A DNA stretch of 8,327 nt, taken from the NCBI GenBank assembly GCA_903872005.1, contig CAIQJD010000922.1, positions 1-8,327 on the forward strand. Reading direction: 5' to 3'. The DNA comes from an uncultured bacterium (GTDB lineage Bacteria > Chloroflexota > Anaerolineae > JACIWP01). The notes under the pieces were generated by a model, which saw nothing but the letters and a program-made list of their open reading frames with translations, was not told where the DNA came from and did no database searches. Below, in pieces: positions 1-6,324 of this stretch. Each line of letters starts with the position of its first letter. Within the stretch, counting starts at the first letter, position 1. Both the position numbers and the translations under genes were made by a program.

Positions 1-1
1 C

Positions 2-769
2 GACGTGGCCGACGCGGCGCAGCGCGCCGTGAACCTGCTTTCGGCCAGGCCGGTCAAGGGCGGCATGTACACGGTCATCATTGACCCATACCTGGCCGGC
101 GTCTTCATCCACGAAGCCTTCGGGCACCTGTCCGAAGCCGACCATATCTATGAAAATGAGCGCCTGCGTGAGCTGATGCAGCTCGGCCGGCGCTTCGGGC
201 CGGCCGAGCTGAACGTCTTCGATGGCGCGGCCGAGCCGGAGCTGCGCGGTTCCTTCGCCTACGACGCCGAAGGCGCGCCGGCGCAGAAGACCTATCTGAT
301 CCGCGAGGGCGTCCTGGTCGGCCGACTGCACTCGCGGGAGACGGCCGGCAAGCTGGGCGAGCGCCCCACCGGCAACGCCCGCGCCCTCAATGCCAGCCAT
401 CCGCCCCTGGTGCGGATGACCAACACGGCCATCGAGGGCGGCGCGGTATCCTTTGCAGAGATGATCGCCGACATCAAGCTCGGCATTTACGCCAAAGACG
501 CGCACGGCGGCGAGACGTCCATGGAAATGTTCACCTTTGCCGCCGGCCAGGCGTTCATGATCCGCGATGGCAAGCTGGCCGAAGAGGTGCGCGGCGTCAA
601 CCTGACCGGCAATCTCTTTGAGACCCTGGCGAACATCGAAGCCATCGGCAATGACTTCTGCTGGGCGCGGCCAGGGGGCGGCTGCGGCAAGGGCGGGCAA
701 TCGCCGCTGCCGGTGGATCATGGCGGGCCGCACGTGCGTATCCGCAACGTGGTGGTGGGAGGAGAGTAG
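2..769 (+). CDS. tldD: TldD, metalloprotease subunit of TldD/TldE (5'-truncated by window edge)
   Basis: C-terminal half of TldD, the catalytic subunit of the TldD/TldE heterodimeric zinc protease, a cytoplasmic enzyme that in characterised bacteria trims unfolded or modified peptides such as microcin precursors. The frame is open to the left edge; about 255 codons are present against roughly 480 in the family, so the N-terminal half lies outside. A GTG at 5 is in frame but is not a credible start. The zinc-binding HExxxH motif is seen as HEAFGH at 110-127, and the conserved Cys that supplies the third ligand in E. coli TldD sits in a GGCGKGGQ context (Cys codon 683-685). The end, a VVVGGE-type tail, is typical of the family. 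The stop is 6 nt before pmbA, so the two are co-transcribed. Family call is firm; the substrate is unknown, and no precursor peptide is visible in the window. Confidence 0.95.
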   Translation, partial: DVADAAQRAVNLLSARPVKGGMYTVIIDPYLAGVFIHEAFGHLSEADHIYENERLRELMQLGRRFGPAELNVFDGAAEPELRGSFAYDAEGAPAQKTYLIREGVLVGRLHSRETAGKLGERPTGNARALNASHPPLVRMTNTAIEGGAVSFAEMIADIKLGIYAKDAHGGETSMEMFTFAAGQAFMIRDGKLAEEVRGVNLTGNLFETLANIEAIGNDFCWARPGGGCGKGGQSPLPVDHGGPHVRIRNVVVGGE

Positions 770-775
770 GCGGGC

Positions 776-2104
776 ATGGAGTGGACGCTACAGGATTTTG
801 AGGCGCGGGCGCCGGAGCTGGCGCGCCGGCGCGCCGAGCAAGCCGAAATATTCTCCATCGAGAGCGCCGAAACGCCGGTGGTCTTTCAGGCGAACCGGCT
901 CAAGCAGCTTTGGACGCGGCGCTCGCGCGGCGTGGCCCTGCGGGTGATCGCCGGCGGACGCGTCGGCTTGGCCAGCGCCACGCGCCTGGAAGACCCGCAA
1001 GAGCTGGTCAACGATGCGCTGGACGTGGCGCAGTTCGGCGCGCCGGCGCGCTATGACCTGCCCGGCGCGATTGCGTCCCAGCCGGTGGCGCTGTATGACC
1101 CGGCGGTGGAAGCGGTCAGCGTCGAGACGATGGTGGAGATGGGGCAGATGATGATTGACCGGGCGCGCGCCGAGAATGGCGACTTGCTGTGCGAGGTCGA
1201 GCTGGAGAAGCACGTGCGGACGGTGCGCCTGGCGAACAGCCAGGGGGCGGCCGGCAGCTATCGCAAATCGGACTTCTCGGCCAGCCTTTCGGTCAACCTG
1301 ATTCGCGGCTCCGACATGCTGGACGTGTGGGAGAGCCACGCGTCGTGCCAGTACGATTTTTCGCCGGCGCAATTGACCGACGCCGTGCTGGATAAAGTGC
1401 GCCTGGCCGAACGGACTGCCAGCGTCCCGACGGCGACCCTGCCGGTGATTTTTACGCCCAAAGGGACGGCCGGCACGCTCCTGGGCGCGCTGGCGAGCGG
1501 CTTCAATGGCAAGATCGTCATGGAGGGAGCGTCGCCGGTGGGCGACAAGTTGGGCCAACGCGCCTTCTCGGATCGTCTGACCCTGTGGGACGATGGGTTG
1601 ATAGACTACGGGCTGGGAAGCGCGCCCTTCGACGCCGAGGGGGTGGCGACACGGCGCACGGCCTTGATTCAGGCCGGCGTGGTGCATGCTTTCCTGTATG
1701 ATCTGAATGTGGCGGCCCTGGCCGGCGCGCAGAGCACCGGCAATGCCAGTCGCTCCCTCGCCAGTCTCCCTTCACCCGGCTCGCACACCCTGTGCGCGCA
1801 GCCCGGCGATGCCACGTTGGAAGAGATGTTGGGCGACATCCGCGAGGGGCTGCTGGTGGATCAGACGATGGGCGCGTGGGCCGGCAATACCCTGGCCGGC
1901 GAATTCTCGGGCAACGTCCACCTGGGCTATCGCATCGAAAACGGGGAGATCGTCGGGCGGGTCAAGGATACGATGGTAGCCGGCAACGTCTTTCAGGCGT
2001 TGAGCGACATCGCCGGCCTGAGCAAAGACCTCTTCTGGGTGGGCGGCTCGCTGCGCCTGCCGTATCTCTACTTGCCGGCGCTGGGCGTGGCGAGCAAGGG
2101 CTGA
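776..2104 (+). CDS. pmbA: PmbA/TldE, partner subunit of the TldD/TldE protease
   Basis: Second subunit of the TldD/TldE protease (442 aa; E. coli PmbA is about 450 aa, so full length). It has no HExxxH motif, as expected, because TldE does not bind the catalytic zinc and works by forming a heterodimer with TldD. Recognisable family blocks are IRGSDMLDVWESH (176-188), GTLLGALASGFNG (233-245), ASPVGDKLGQRAFSDRLTLWDD (252-273), the stretch FDAEGVATRRTALIQAGV (285-302) and a GNTLAGEFSGNVHLGYRIENG region (370-390) near the C-terminus. The ATG at 776 is preceded by GGGAGGAG at 757-764, inside the end of tldD, with a further AGG at 768-770; the 6-nt gap to tldD implies translational coupling. The gene converges on the minus-strand URO-D-like gene with only 32 bp between, and no strong intrinsic terminator is seen there. 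Confidence 0.95.
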   Translation: MEWTLQDFEARAPELARRRAEQAEIFSIESAETPVVFQANRLKQLWTRRSRGVALRVIAGGRVGLASATRLEDPQELVNDALDVAQFGAPARYDLPGAIASQPVALYDPAVEAVSVETMVEMGQMMIDRARAENGDLLCEVELEKHVRTVRLANSQGAAGSYRKSDFSASLSVNLIRGSDMLDVWESHASCQYDFSPAQLTDAVLDKVRLAERTASVPTATLPVIFTPKGTAGTLLGALASGFNGKIVMEGASPVGDKLGQRAFSDRLTLWDDGLIDYGLGSAPFDAEGVATRRTALIQAGVVHAFLYDLNVAALAGAQSTGNASRSLASLPSPGSHTLCAQPGDATLEEMLGDIREGLLVDQTMGAWAGNTLAGEFSGNVHLGYRIENGEIVGRVKDTMVAGNVFQALSDIAGLSKDLFWVGGSLRLPYLYLPALGVASKG

Positions 2105-2136
2105 GGCCGTTGAAGCCGGGCAATGCTGGCGCCGTG

Positions 2137-3252
2137 CTAACCGAAGACGCGTCGCATCCGCTCGCAGTAGTACTGCACATTTTCCCAGCGCGCGTCCGGC
2201 GCAATGCGATGATCGGGGCACGGGATGTAGCCGCCCAGGTCCACCAACCGGCGCAGCCGCTCCACTTCCTCATCCACGGCGGCATAGTCGCGCGAGAAGA
2301 CCACTTTGTTCATCCCCCCGACGCCGCGCAGCTCGCGCCCATACTGGGCGCGCCACGGAGCGATGCTGGCATCCCAGGTGCCCACTTCAATGGGAAACAT
2401 GACGTTGACGCCATTCTCGAACCAGGTGGGGATGAGCGCATCAATCTTGCCGTCGCAATCCAGCGAGACCAGACTGATGCCGTGACCGTGCAGCAGGTCG
2501 GTGATGCGCCGATAGTGTGGGCCGACGCCGGCTTTGAAGAAGCGCGGGTTGACCAGCGGGCCGTGATTATAGCAGATATCCTCCCAGAAGTGGCCGAAGT
2601 CGAGCTGCGCGCCGGCTTCCAGGGTCGCCTTGACGCCCTGGTAGCATAGTTCCGCGACCGTCTCGATCATCTCATCCAACAGGCGCGGATCGTCGGCGCT
2701 GATGTAACTCAGGCCGACCAACCCCATCCAGTTGCGGATGCGCCCGTAGAGGCTGCCGCACCAGAGGCCGCGCGGCAGGTCGCGCCGGCCGGCGTCGCGT
2801 AGCGTGGCCGCCTCGGCCAGGTCCAGCCGATCCGGCGTCCAGCGCAGGCGCGGCTTGTAGTGCTCCTCCCAAGCCGCGCGTCCCTTGAGCAGATGATCAA
2901 TCTCGGTGGGGATGGAGACGATGCCGGGTTTCTCCAGGATGATGGCTCCGTTGCTATCGAAGACTTTGCGGCTGCCATCGGGGCATTCTTCGATGATGCG
3001 ACGCTCGAAGGCCGGCCGGGGAAAGACATCTGCCCCAAAGACGGAGTACCAGTTGAAATCGAAGCCGAGGAGCCGGCCGATCTCCTGGTCGGCGGCGTTG
3101 CCGTCCTGCCAATCGGCGACCAATGCCGGGTCAAAATGGCCCTGGTCGGCCCAAACCTCCATGGTCCGCGCCCAGAAGCCGAAATGCACGACCGGCAGGC
3201 GATCATAGGATTGATAGTTCAGGACGGCCAGCGCGCGTTGGCGATGGTTCAA
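2137..3252 (-). CDS. URO-D superfamily protein (COG0407-like), probably not HemE
   Basis: A 371-aa protein that I recognise as a uroporphyrinogen-decarboxylase-fold (TIM barrel) protein of the broad COG0407 type, which includes HemE and the corrinoid methyltransferases MtaA/MtbA/CmuA as well as many uncharacterised members. Visible blocks are an N-terminal RALAVLNYQSYDRLPVVHFG (6-25), DFGHFWEDICYNHGPLVNP (218-236), SLDCDGKID (263-271), FENGVNVMFPIEVGTWD (278-294), GGMNKVVFSRD (312-322) and GGYIPCPDHRIAPD (340-353). The N-terminal RQAGR-type substrate motif of HemE is absent, so haem synthesis is unlikely. A methyltransferase or related corrinoid or aromatic role is possible but unproven, and no corrinoid protein gene lies in the window. 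The start is TTG, supported by GGAGG 5 nt upstream and by homology-like register of the first residues. It lies 23 nt after the hypothetical gene on the same strand, so probably one transcript from the minus promoter at 4314-4341. Confidence 0.85.
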   Translation of the reverse strand: MNHRQRALAVLNYQSYDRLPVVHFGFWARTMEVWADQGHFDPALVADWQDGNAADQEIGRLLGFDFNWYSVFGADVFPRPAFERRIIEECPDGSRKVFDSNGAIILEKPGIVSIPTEIDHLLKGRAAWEEHYKPRLRWTPDRLDLAEAATLRDAGRRDLPRGLWCGSLYGRIRNWMGLVGLSYISADDPRLLDEMIETVAELCYQGVKATLEAGAQLDFGHFWEDICYNHGPLVNPRFFKAGVGPHYRRITDLLHGHGISLVSLDCDGKIDALIPTWFENGVNVMFPIEVGTWDASIAPWRAQYGRELRGVGGMNKVVFSRDYAAVDEEVERLRRLVDLGGYIPCPDHRIAPDARWENVQYYCERMRRVFG

Positions 3253-3257
3253 TGCGG

Positions 3258-3262
3258 CCTCC
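3258..3262 (-). promoter_or_regulatory. Ribosome binding site for the URO-D-like gene
   Basis: On the minus strand this reads GGAGG, five nucleotides before the TTG at 3252-3250. It decides in favour of the unusual TTG start: no in-frame ATG with a comparable site is seen near the N-terminal RALAVLNYQ block. Confidence 0.7.
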
Positions 3263-3275
3263 GGGCAAAGGGATT

Positions 3276-4286
3276 TCAGGCGGCAGGTAGACCCAGCGCG
3301 TCCCGTAGGCGCGCGACCTCGAAGGCCGGCTCGCCCGCCAGAGCATAAGATGCTTCAATCTCGCCCATCTCTTCCAGCAGGTCGAGGACGCGCTGGCGTT
3401 GCGCCGGCCTGGCCATGGCCGAGCGCGGCGTTTGGCCGGCCAGGGCTGGCGTGGGACGATCCAGCCAGGCGGTGTACTCTTGTTCCAAACAGACCCGCGT
3501 CGCTTCGGCGACGGCGGCGTCGGGCGGCTCAAGGTCTTCGTCCTCAGCGTCGGCCGGCGGGGCTTCGCCGGCCAAGTGCGCGCCCAGGCGTTCGGCCAGG
3601 GCCATGCGCTCCAGGACGTAATCATTGAAGAGGAAACCCTGCTGGCGCAAGAAGGCCAGAAAGTCAGCGCCGGGGTTTTCGGTCTGATATTGGGCGCGCC
3701 AATCGCGCAGCGTGGCGAGGAGACGCGGCAGATCGGCCTGACCCAACGTGCGGAAGACGGAAGAGGGGCGATACTCGTCGCCCAGGGGCAAGAGACGCGC
3801 CACCAGCAGATCGCCGGGCTTCATGTCTTCGGAGGTTGGCGGCTCATCAATCTGATAAGTCGCGTCTTCCAGGAGTCCCTGCGCGCTATAGCCGTGGCCG
3901 CGTTGCACGGCGCTCACTTCGTAAGGGGCGAGGACGGCTTTCTGCCAGCCGGCCAGGAGAGAGCGCTCCAGCGCCGGCAGGCGCTCGCCTTCGGCCTCGG
4001 CGAAGAGATCGAGCATCCGCCGGCCCGATTCGCTCTCTTCGTAGTCGTACAGGAACCACTCGAAGGTCAAGAGGAATTCGGGGGTCTCTTTACGCAGGTC
4101 TATCGGCAGATCCTCGATGGTCTCAACGCCCCAGAAGTCGAGCGCAGCCAGGATGAATTCTTCCTCGAAACGGGTTTGGGTGCAGAACTGAATCAACGCG
4201 TTACGCAGGCGATCATCGGCGACGGACAGGGGCGTCGCCGGCGCATCGCGTGATTCGCCTGCCGCAGTGGAGGATTTGCGAGCCAT
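3276..4286 (-). CDS. Hypothetical acidic protein with a C-terminal W-(x)n-PAL-G-TPR-A motif
   Basis: A 336-aa protein of no assigned function. It is clearly acidic and soluble-looking, with no signal peptide or membrane segment. Residues 40-120 are helical and acidic (FEEEFILAALDFWGVE, then an LFAEAEGERLPALERSLLAGW segment). Residues 122-170 look like a small beta-rich module ending in GDLLVARLLPLGDEYRPSS. An Asp/Glu/Pro-rich linker runs from about 241 to 258. Near the C-terminus, W274 is followed by PTPALAGQTPRSAMARP (278-294) and a helix. That arrangement resembles the short motif seen at the end of SEC-C-type and MbcA/ParS/Xre (DUF2384-like) proteins; this is a recollection of pattern, not a search result. 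The ATG is supported by GGGAGG at 4292-4297 (minus strand), 5 nt upstream. It is the first gene of the minus-strand pair, with its own promoter. It could be a regulatory or scaffold protein, but nothing here fixes that. Confidence 0.8.
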   Translation of the reverse strand: MARKSSTAAGESRDAPATPLSVADDRLRNALIQFCTQTRFEEEFILAALDFWGVETIEDLPIDLRKETPEFLLTFEWFLYDYEESESGRRMLDLFAEAEGERLPALERSLLAGWQKAVLAPYEVSAVQRGHGYSAQGLLEDATYQIDEPPTSEDMKPGDLLVARLLPLGDEYRPSSVFRTLGQADLPRLLATLRDWRAQYQTENPGADFLAFLRQQGFLFNDYVLERMALAERLGAHLAGEAPPADAEDEDLEPPDAAVAEATRVCLEQEYTAWLDRPTPALAGQTPRSAMARPAQRQRVLDLLEEMGEIEASYALAGEPAFEVARLRDALGLPAA

Positions 4287-4313
4287 AAGCGCCTCCCGGA
4301 CTTTAGTAGCCTG

Positions 4314-4341
4314 ATTGTAGCGAGAAACGCGCCGGCGTCAA
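4314..4341 (-). promoter_or_regulatory. Sigma-70-type promoter for the minus-strand pair
   Basis: Read on the minus strand: TTGACG (4341-4336), a 16-nt spacer, then TACAAT (4319-4314). Transcription would begin near 4307, giving a leader of about 20 nt that contains the GGGAGG site at 4292-4297 before the ATG at 4286. Both boxes are close to consensus and stand out in GC-rich sequence. Confidence 0.65.
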
Positions 4342-4350
4342 ATCGCCGCC

Positions 4351-4403
4351 GGCGCTCTGGCCTGCGAAGGCAAGTCTTCGCAGGCCGGCGCCCCCAGAGC
4401 GCC
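4351..4403. repeat. Large interrupted dyad between the divergent promoters
   Basis: GGCGCTCTGG (4351-4360) is the exact complement of CCAGAGCGCC (4394-4403). Directly inside it, CCTGCGAAG (4361-4369) matches CTTCGCAGG (4376-4384), with a 6-nt loop at 4370-4375. A 9-nt bulge (4385-4393) separates the two right-hand arms, so 19 base pairs in total can form. Alternatively GGCCTGCGAAG at 4359-4369 pairs continuously with 4376-4386 (11 bp). The dyad starts 9 nt beyond the minus -35 box and ends 4 nt before the plus -35 box. It could be an operator, a bidirectional insulator or terminator for read-through from either side, or a dispersed palindromic repeat. There is no U-tract on either side, which argues against a simple intrinsic terminator. 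Confidence 0.75.
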
Positions 4404-4407
4404 CCGG

Positions 4408-4436
4408 TTGACGAGAGGGCGCGAGTCAGGTATACT
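4408..4436 (+). promoter_or_regulatory. Sigma-70-type promoter for the moa operon
   Basis: TTGACG at 4408-4413, a 17-nt spacer, and TATACT at 4431-4436. Transcription would begin near 4443, leaving a leader of about 98 nt before the chosen moaA ATG. The -35 hexamer is identical to that of the divergent minus promoter. Confidence 0.75.
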
Positions 4437-4442
4437 GTGCGC

Positions 4443-4540
4443 CGGGAGTTCGCGTGGCATCTCGCGATGAGATGGCGGCTCCCGATCTTTGTATTCGCTC
4501 TCGACGCCCGGCTTCTATCCGCGCGTCGGCCGGAGGAACC
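4443..4540 (+). promoter_or_regulatory. Potentially structured moaA leader (possible riboswitch, unproven)
   Basis: The predicted leader can fold into two hairpins. The first has an outer stem CGGGAG (4443-4448) with CTCCCG (4479-4484) and an inner stem CATCTC (4458-4463) with GAGATG (4469-4474) around a GCGAT loop. The second pairs CGACGC (4502-4507) with GCGTCG (4523-4528), ending 3 nt before the ribosome binding site. A competing stem, CCGGC (4508-4512) with GCCGG (4529-4533), would cover the first two bases of that site. Molybdenum-cofactor riboswitches are known upstream of moa genes in other bacteria, so this is a reasonable place for one, but I cannot match it to the consensus from memory. 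Chance pairing is easy in GC-rich sequence. Confidence 0.35.
4532..4536 (+). promoter_or_regulatory. Ribosome binding site for moaA
   Basis: GGAGG, four nucleotides before the ATG at 4541. It supports this ATG over the in-frame GTG at 4454, whose own GGGAG-like site (4444-4448) lies inside a predicted hairpin stem at the very 5' end of the transcript. Confidence 0.7.
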
Positions 4541-5533
4541 ATGCCCTGCCTGGATGCCTTGGCGCGTCCAATCAATTACCTGCGTATCTCGGTCACCGAT
4601 CGCTGCAATCTGCGCTGCGTTTATTGCATGCCGGCCGAAGGCATCCCCAACAAATGCGCGCACGGCGACCTGCTCACCTTCGAGGAAATCGCCCGCGTCG
4701 TGGCGGCCGCGGCCAGCCTGGGGATCAGCAAGATTCGCCTGACCGGCGGCGAGCCGCTGGCGCGCCTGGGCCTGGCCGACCTGATACGGATGATCGCCGG
4801 CGTCCCCGGCGTAGACGATATCAGCATGACCACCAACGGCGTCCAGTTGGCGCGCTGCGCCGACGAGTTAAAGACCGCCGGCCTGCATCGCGTCAACGTC
4901 AGCCTCGATACCCTGCGCCCGGAACGCTTCGCCCAGATCACGCGCCTGGGCCGGCTGGAAGATACCCTGGCCGGCATCATCGCCGCCGAGCGCGCCGGCA
5001 TGACGCCGGTCAAGATCAACACCGTCGTCATGCGCGGCCTGAACGACGACGAAGTGGCCGACTTCGCCCGCCTGACGTTGGCGCGCGAGTGGCACATCCG
5101 CTTCATCGAGGTCATGCCGGTGGGCGCGATAGCCGGCGCCGCCGTCCTGGAGCATGTCTCCATGCAAGAGATCAAGGCGCGCATCGCCGAAACCGTCGGG
5201 CCGCTGACGCCGACGGAGGAGCGGATGCAGGGCAACGGGCCGGCGCGCTATTTCCGCCTGGCCGGCGGGCGCGGCACCATCGGCTTCATCTCCGCGGTGA
5301 GCGAGCATTTCTGCTTCCACTGCAACCGCCTGCGCCTGACCGCCGATGGCAAACTGCGCCCCTGTCTCCTCTCTGACGCGGAGGTGGATGTGCGCGCTGC
5401 GCTGCGGCGCGGCGCCGACGCAGCCGAGCTGGCCGCCATCTTGCAGACCGCAGTGCAACAGAAGCCGGCGGGGCATCAGCTCTCGGCCGGCGTCCACCCG
5501 ACCGAGCGGCAAATGGCTCAGATTGGCGGATGA
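4541..5533 (+). CDS. moaA: MoaA, GTP 3',8-cyclase (radical SAM)
   Basis: Radical-SAM enzyme that converts GTP to 3',8-cyclo-GTP, the first step of molybdenum cofactor synthesis; cytoplasmic. At 330 aa it is of normal family length. The SAM-binding 4Fe-4S cluster motif CxxxCxxC is CNLRCVYC (C22, C26, C29), followed by LTGGEPLAR (67-75). The second, GTP-binding cluster motif is C258-H-x-C261 with C275, in the family arrangement CxxC-x13-C. The protein ends in the Gly-Gly (329-330) tail that MoaA needs for activity. The ATG at 4541 is chosen because of the GGAGG at 4532-4536 and because the family begins about 20 residues before the first cysteine. The frame stays open upstream to a GTG at 4454, which would add 29 poorly family-like residues. 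The stop overlaps a possible moaC ATG as ATGA at 5530-5533. First gene of the moa cluster, downstream of the promoter at 4408-4436. Confidence 0.96.
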   Translation: MPCLDALARPINYLRISVTDRCNLRCVYCMPAEGIPNKCAHGDLLTFEEIARVVAAAASLGISKIRLTGGEPLARLGLADLIRMIAGVPGVDDISMTTNGVQLARCADELKTAGLHRVNVSLDTLRPERFAQITRLGRLEDTLAGIIAAERAGMTPVKINTVVMRGLNDDEVADFARLTLAREWHIRFIEVMPVGAIAGAAVLEHVSMQEIKARIAETVGPLTPTEERMQGNGPARYFRLAGGRGTIGFISAVSEHFCFHCNRLRLTADGKLRPCLLSDAEVDVRAALRRGADAAELAAILQTAVQQKPAGHQLSAGVHPTERQMAQIGG

Positions 5534-5568
5534 GCATGGACAAGCCGATCAATGACGAGGGAAGGCCG

Positions 5569-6069
5569 ATGGCCGAGAACAAGACGCTAACGCATCTGGA
5601 CGCCCAGGGCCAGGCGCGCATGGTGGATGTGGGCGAGAAGGCCGATACCGAGCGCGTGGCCGTGGCGCGCGGCCGCGTCGAGATGCAGCCGGCAACCCTG
5701 GCGCTGATTGCGGCCGGCTCGCTGGCGAAGGGCGACGTGCTGGCGGTAGCGCGCGTCGCCGGCATCATGGCCGCCAAGCAGACGCCGCACCTGATCCCCC
5801 TGTGTCACCCGCTCTTACTGACCCAGGTGGGCGTCGAATTCGCCCTGCGGCCGGCCGAAGAAGCGGAGCCGGCGCGCATCGAGATTGAAGCGACCGTCCG
5901 CACGCGCGGCAAGACCGGCGTGGAAATGGAAGCCCTCGCTGCCGTATCCGTCGCCGCGCTGACCATCTACGACATGGGCAAAGCCGTAGACCGAGGCATG
6001 CGGATCAGCGACATCCGGCTGGCGCGCAAGGCCGGCGGCAAGAGCGGCGCAATCGTCCTGGAGGAATGA
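5569..6069 (+). CDS. moaC: MoaC, cyclic pyranopterin monophosphate synthase
   Basis: Converts 3',8-cyclo-GTP made by MoaA to cyclic pyranopterin monophosphate. From this start the protein has 166 aa (E. coli MoaC is 161 aa). Conserved stretches are [21 protein letters not shown] (7-27), the [20 protein letters not shown] block (53-72), [10 protein letters not shown] (75-84), KTGVEMEAL (115-123), [13 protein letters not shown] (132-144) and KAGGKSG (154-160). Residues corresponding to the E. coli active site appear present: K54, H80, E119, E121, D135 and K138. The ATG at 5569 fits the family N-terminus and has GAGGG at 5557-5561, 7 nt upstream. An in-frame ATG at 5530 overlaps the moaA stop (ATGA) and would add 13 residues by translational coupling; its ribosome site is weak, but it cannot be excluded. 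The stop lies 1 nt before moaD. Confidence 0.95.
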   Translation: MAENKTLTHLDAQGQARMVDVGEKADTERVAVARGRVEMQPATLALIAAGSLAKGDVLAVARVAGIMAAKQTPHLIPLCHPLLLTQVGVEFALRPAEEAEPARIEIEATVRTRGKTGVEMEALAAVSVAALTIYDMGKAVDRGMRISDIRLARKAGGKSGAIVLEE

Positions 6070-6070
6070 C

Positions 6071-6316
6071 ATGCAGATCACAGTGCGCCTCTTCGCGGCG
6101 CTGCGCGAGGCCGTCGGGCAGGAGCGCATCACCCTGGAGCTGGACGAGGGCGCGACGGTGGCCGACGCCTGGGCCGGGCTGTGCGCGCGGGATGCCGGCT
6201 TCGGGGCGTGCCGGACGCGTCTCCTCATCGCCCGCAATCGGCGCTACGTATCGGTCAACGAAGTCCTGGCCGACGGCGACGAGCTGGCGCTCTTCCCCCC
6301 TTTGAGCGGAGGCTGA
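6071..6316 (+). CDS. moaD: MoaD, molybdopterin synthase sulfur-carrier subunit
   Basis: Small ubiquitin-like protein (81 aa, normal length) whose C-terminal Gly-Gly is adenylated and thiocarboxylated, then donates sulfur to cPMP inside MPT synthase. The beta-grasp start MQITVRLFAALREAVG (1-16) and the ending DGDELALFPPLSGG (68-81) are diagnostic; the FPPxSGG tail is the strongest evidence. Ribosome site GGAGG at 6060-6064 lies within the end of moaC, 6 nt before the ATG, and only 1 nt separates the genes, so translation is probably coupled. The activating enzyme MoeB is not encoded here. The gene ends 8 nt before the moaE ATG, giving the usual order moaD-moaE. Confidence 0.95.
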   Translation: MQITVRLFAALREAVGQERITLELDEGATVADAWAGLCARDAGFGACRTRLLIARNRRYVSVNEVLADGDELALFPPLSGG

Positions 6317-6324
6317 GGCGAAGC

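Noticed and set aside
788..1687. A 299-codon minus-strand open frame inside pmbA
   Set aside because: Antisense to a firmly identified pmbA, Arg/His/Ala-rich, no family resemblance. Shadow frame.
2115..2130. Small hairpin GCCGG-N6-CTGGC between convergent pmbA and the URO-D-like gene as a terminator
   Set aside because: Only five pairs including a G-U, with no U-tract on either strand. Too weak to call a terminator.
3399..4253. A 284-codon plus-strand open frame opposite the acidic hypothetical protein
   Set aside because: The minus frame has a good start, ribosome site, promoter and operon spacing, and a balanced residue composition. The plus frame has no ribosome site I can see and is best explained as its complement.
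4351..4403. Calling the dyad an intrinsic transcription terminator
   Set aside because: No run of T follows either arm, and it lies upstream of both promoters rather than after a gene end. Kept as an unassigned dyad instead.
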